Assembly (NCBI GenBank): GCA_019243195.1 | Contig: JAFAUQ010000239.1 | Location: forward strand, 1 to 36,575 | DNA: 36,575 bases | From: Hyphomicrobiales bacterium | GTDB lineage: Bacteria > Pseudomonadota > Alphaproteobacteria > Rhizobiales > Xanthobacteraceae | Direction: 5' to 3' | Shown: one piece after another, positions 34,394-36,575 of the stretch | Layout: the number at the start of each line of letters is the position of its first letter | Numbering within the stretch: position 1 is the stretch's first letter | The notes under the pieces: generated by a model | Databases searched by the model: none | What the model was told of the DNA's origin: nothing | The model's input: only the letters and a program-made list of their open reading frames with translations | Program-made: the position numbers and the translations under genes

Positions 34394-36487
34394 ATGGCGT
34401 GGCGGATCGGGGTCGATATCGGCGGAACCTTCACCGACGTGGCGCTGGTCGACGACGCCAGCGGCCGCATCGGCGTCGCCAAGGTGCCGACCACGCCGGC
34501 GGATCTGGCCGACGGCGTGTTGGCCGCGCTGGGCACCGCGATGGAGCGCTACGGCGTCGCGGCGGCCGACGTAGGTCTTTTGTCCCACGCCACCACCGTC
34601 GTCACCAACGCGATTCTCGAGGAACGCGGCGCGCGCGCGGCGCTGGTGACGACGCGCGGCTTTCGCGACGTGCTCGAGCTGCGGCGCTCGGCGCGCGCGG
34701 ACCTTTACGACCTGTTTCAGGACGGGCCGTCGATCCTCATCCCCCGCCGCCGGCGGTTCGAGATCACCGAGCGGATCGGTGCCGACGGCGCGGTCGTCAT
34801 CCCGCTCGCCGAGGAAGAAATCGACGACCTCATCCCCGCGCTGCGCGCCCAGCGGGTCGAGGCGATCGCGGTGTCGCTGCTGTTCAGCTTTCTTAATCCG
34901 CAGCATGAGCGCCGCCTCGGTGAACGGCTGCGCGCGGGGCTTCCTGAGGTGCCGGTTTATCTGTCGTGCGAAATTCTTCCCGAGATCAAGGAATTCGAAC
35001 GGTCGAGCACCACATCGGTATGTGCCTACGTCGGGCCCATTCTCGCGTCCTACCTGCGCCGGCTCGAGGCGAGCACCAAAAACAAAGCGCTGCCGTCGCT
35101 TTATCTGATGGGCTCGAACGGCGGCGTGCTCGAAGCGGCCGAAGCGGTGGCCATGCCGGCGATGGCGGTCGAATCCGGGCCGGCGGCCGGCGTGGTCGCC
35201 GCGGCGCTGGTCGCGCGCCAGACCGGCCGCGGCGACATTATTTCCTTCGATATGGGCGGCACCACCGCCAAGGCGAGCCTGATCCGCGGCGGGAAGTACG
35301 AGACGACCCCGGACTACGAGGTGGGCGGCGGCTCGAGCCGTACGCGCTGGATGAACGGTACCGGCCATCCGATCCGCGTGCCGGTGATCGACTTGGCGGA
35401 AGTCTCCGCCGGCGGCGGCTCGATCGCCTGGGTCGACCGCGCTGGCGCGCTGCGCGTGGGTCCGCAAAGCGCGGGCGCCGATCCCGGTCCTGTTTGTTAC
35501 GGGCGCGGCGGCACCGAGCCCACGGTGACCGACTGCAACCTGCTGCTTGGCTATCTCGACCGGAGGTCGCTGCTCGCGGGTGACCTTCCGGTCGATCACG
35601 CGGCGGCTGAAGCCGCGGTGCAGCGTAGCCTCGCCGCGCCGCTCGGCGTCGACGTGCGCACTGCGGCGGCCGCCGTGATCGACGTGGTCAATCATGCGAT
35701 GTCGGAGGTGCTGAAGATCGTCTCGGTGCAGCGCGGCCATGATCCGCGCGATTTCGGGCTTGCGGCGTTCGGCGGCGCCGGGCCGCTGCACGCGGCAGCG
35801 CTGGCCGCCGAGCTCGGCATCGCCGAGGTGATCTGTCCGCCGATTCCCGGCGCGTTCTCGGCGCTCGGCCTGATCGGCAGCAACCTCAGGCGCGACTATG
35901 TGCGCACCGTCTATGTCACCACCGCAAGCGCCGATCCGGCTGCGCTCGAGGCGGCGTTCGCGGGGCTCGAGCGCGAGGGCGCTGCCATGCTCGATCGCGC
36001 CGGCGTGGCGCCGCCGCGCCGCCGCCTCGCCCGCGCCGTCGATGCGCGCTACGAGCGGCAGTCCTACGAGCTCGCCGTACCGGTGCCGTCCAGCCGGCTT
36101 GACGCGGCGACGCTCGGCGCAATCGCACAGTCGTTCCACGAGCGCCATCGGCGCACCTACGGGCACGACAATCCGGCCGAGCCGGTGCAGATTGTGAGCA
36201 TCCGGGTGACGGCGGTCGGCGTCATCCCGCAGCTCGGCATTCACGACCGGCCGCAGGCGAGCGGCAACGGCGCGATCAAATCGCGGCGCAGCGTCTGGTT
36301 CCGCGAGAGCGGCGCCGTCGAGGCCAACGTCTACGACCGCGCCCGCATGCCGGCCGCGCTCGCGGTGGCGGGACCGGCGGTCATCGAATCGCTGGAGTCG
36401 ACCATCCTGGTGCCGCCCGCATGGCTGGCGCGCATGACCGAGGATGGTTTCGTGCTGCTCACGCGCAGCGATCGGGGGGAGCCATGA
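34394..36487 (+). CDS. hyuA: Hydantoinase/oxoprolinase family protein, HyuA-type subunit
   Basis: MAWRIGVDIGGTFTDVALVDDASGRIGVAKVPTTPADLADGVLAAL...LSHATTVVTNAILEERGARAALVTTRGFRDVLELRR...ISFDMGGTTAKASLI...GGGSIAWVDRAGALRVGPQSAGADPGPVCYGRGGTEPTVTD. Confidence 0.95.
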   Translation: MAWRIGVDIGGTFTDVALVDDASGRIGVAKVPTTPADLADGVLAALGTAMERYGVAAADVGLLSHATTVVTNAILEERGARAALVTTRGFRDVLELRRSARADLYDLFQDGPSILIPRRRRFEITERIGADGAVVIPLAEEEIDDLIPALRAQRVEAIAVSLLFSFLNPQHERRLGERLRAGLPEVPVYLSCEILPEIKEFERSSTTSVCAYVGPILASYLRRLEASTKNKALPSLYLMGSNGGVLEAAEAVAMPAMAVESGPAAGVVAAALVARQTGRGDIISFDMGGTTAKASLIRGGKYETTPDYEVGGGSSRTRWMNGTGHPIRVPVIDLAEVSAGGGSIAWVDRAGALRVGPQSAGADPGPVCYGRGGTEPTVTDCNLLLGYLDRRSLLAGDLPVDHAAAEAAVQRSLAAPLGVDVRTAAAAVIDVVNHAMSEVLKIVSVQRGHDPRDFGLAAFGGAGPLHAAALAAELGIAEVICPPIPGAFSALGLIGSNLRRDYVRTVYVTTASADPAALEAAFAGLEREGAAMLDRAGVAPPRRRLARAVDARYERQSYELAVPVPSSRLDAATLGAIAQSFHERHRRTYGHDNPAEPVQIVSIRVTAVGVIPQLGIHDRPQASGNGAIKSRRSVWFRESGAVEANVYDRARMPAALAVAGPAVIESLESTILVPPAWLARMTEDGFVLLTRSDRGEP

Positions 36488-36575
36488 ACGACCCGGCAAT
36501 GCGCGGCGATCCGGCCACGTTCGAGATCGTCAAGAACAGCTTCTACAAGATCGCCGAGGAGATGCGGGTGGTGCT
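36484..36575 (+). CDS. hyuB: Hydantoinase B/oxoprolinase family protein, HyuB-type subunit (partial, runs off the window)
   Basis: ATGA overlap with hyuA; MNDPAMRGDPATFEIVKNSFYKIAEEMRVVL... matches HyuB N-termini. Confidence 0.85.
   Translation, partial: MNDPAMRGDPATFEIVKNSFYKIAEEMRVV

Noticed and set aside
34373-36499. 708-aa minus-strand ORF
   Set aside because: Entirely antisense to the well-supported hyuA; Arg/His/Gly/Ala-rich composition is typical of a high-GC shadow ORF.

Overview
High-GC alphaproteobacterial chromosome segment, Bradyrhizobium/Xanthobacteraceae-like in its gene families and repeats. It carries about 30 credible protein-coding genes, two tRNAs (Pro-CGG and Gln-TTG) and several dispersed palindromic repeats. 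Core or metabolic content includes a DDN-like nitroreductase, UPF0314/DUF2585 protein, amidohydrolase, LLM flavin oxidoreductase, lytic transglycosylase, D-2-hydroxyacid dehydrogenase, orphan solute-binding proteins, MocR-type aminotransferase, PBP1A, acyl-CoA dehydrogenase-like protein, DUF3597, GlsB/YeaQ, YidB, APH(3')-like kinase, TAXI-TRAP receptor, sorbosone dehydrogenase, GcrA, an SDR, and HyuA with the start of HyuB. The strongest accessory signal is a compact lower-GC cassette of about 2.48 kb (16.49-18.89 kb). It contains an uncharacterised 441-aa protein, an Xre/MbcA-type antitoxin and a RES-domain toxin, with ATGA or 3-nt gene junctions. It lies exactly at the 3' end of the acyl-CoA dehydrogenase-like gene and is flanked by a 76-bp direct repeat of that gene's last codons; the two repeat copies differ mainly at third codon positions. 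No recombinase is visible inside it. A second notable signal is a 164-bp two-module palindromic element present as near-identical inverted copies at 12.1 and 30.9 kb, with a degenerate partial copy at 23.45 kb. All three copies lie in divergent intergenic regions. All calls are by eye from the sequence and the ORF track; no database search was possible.
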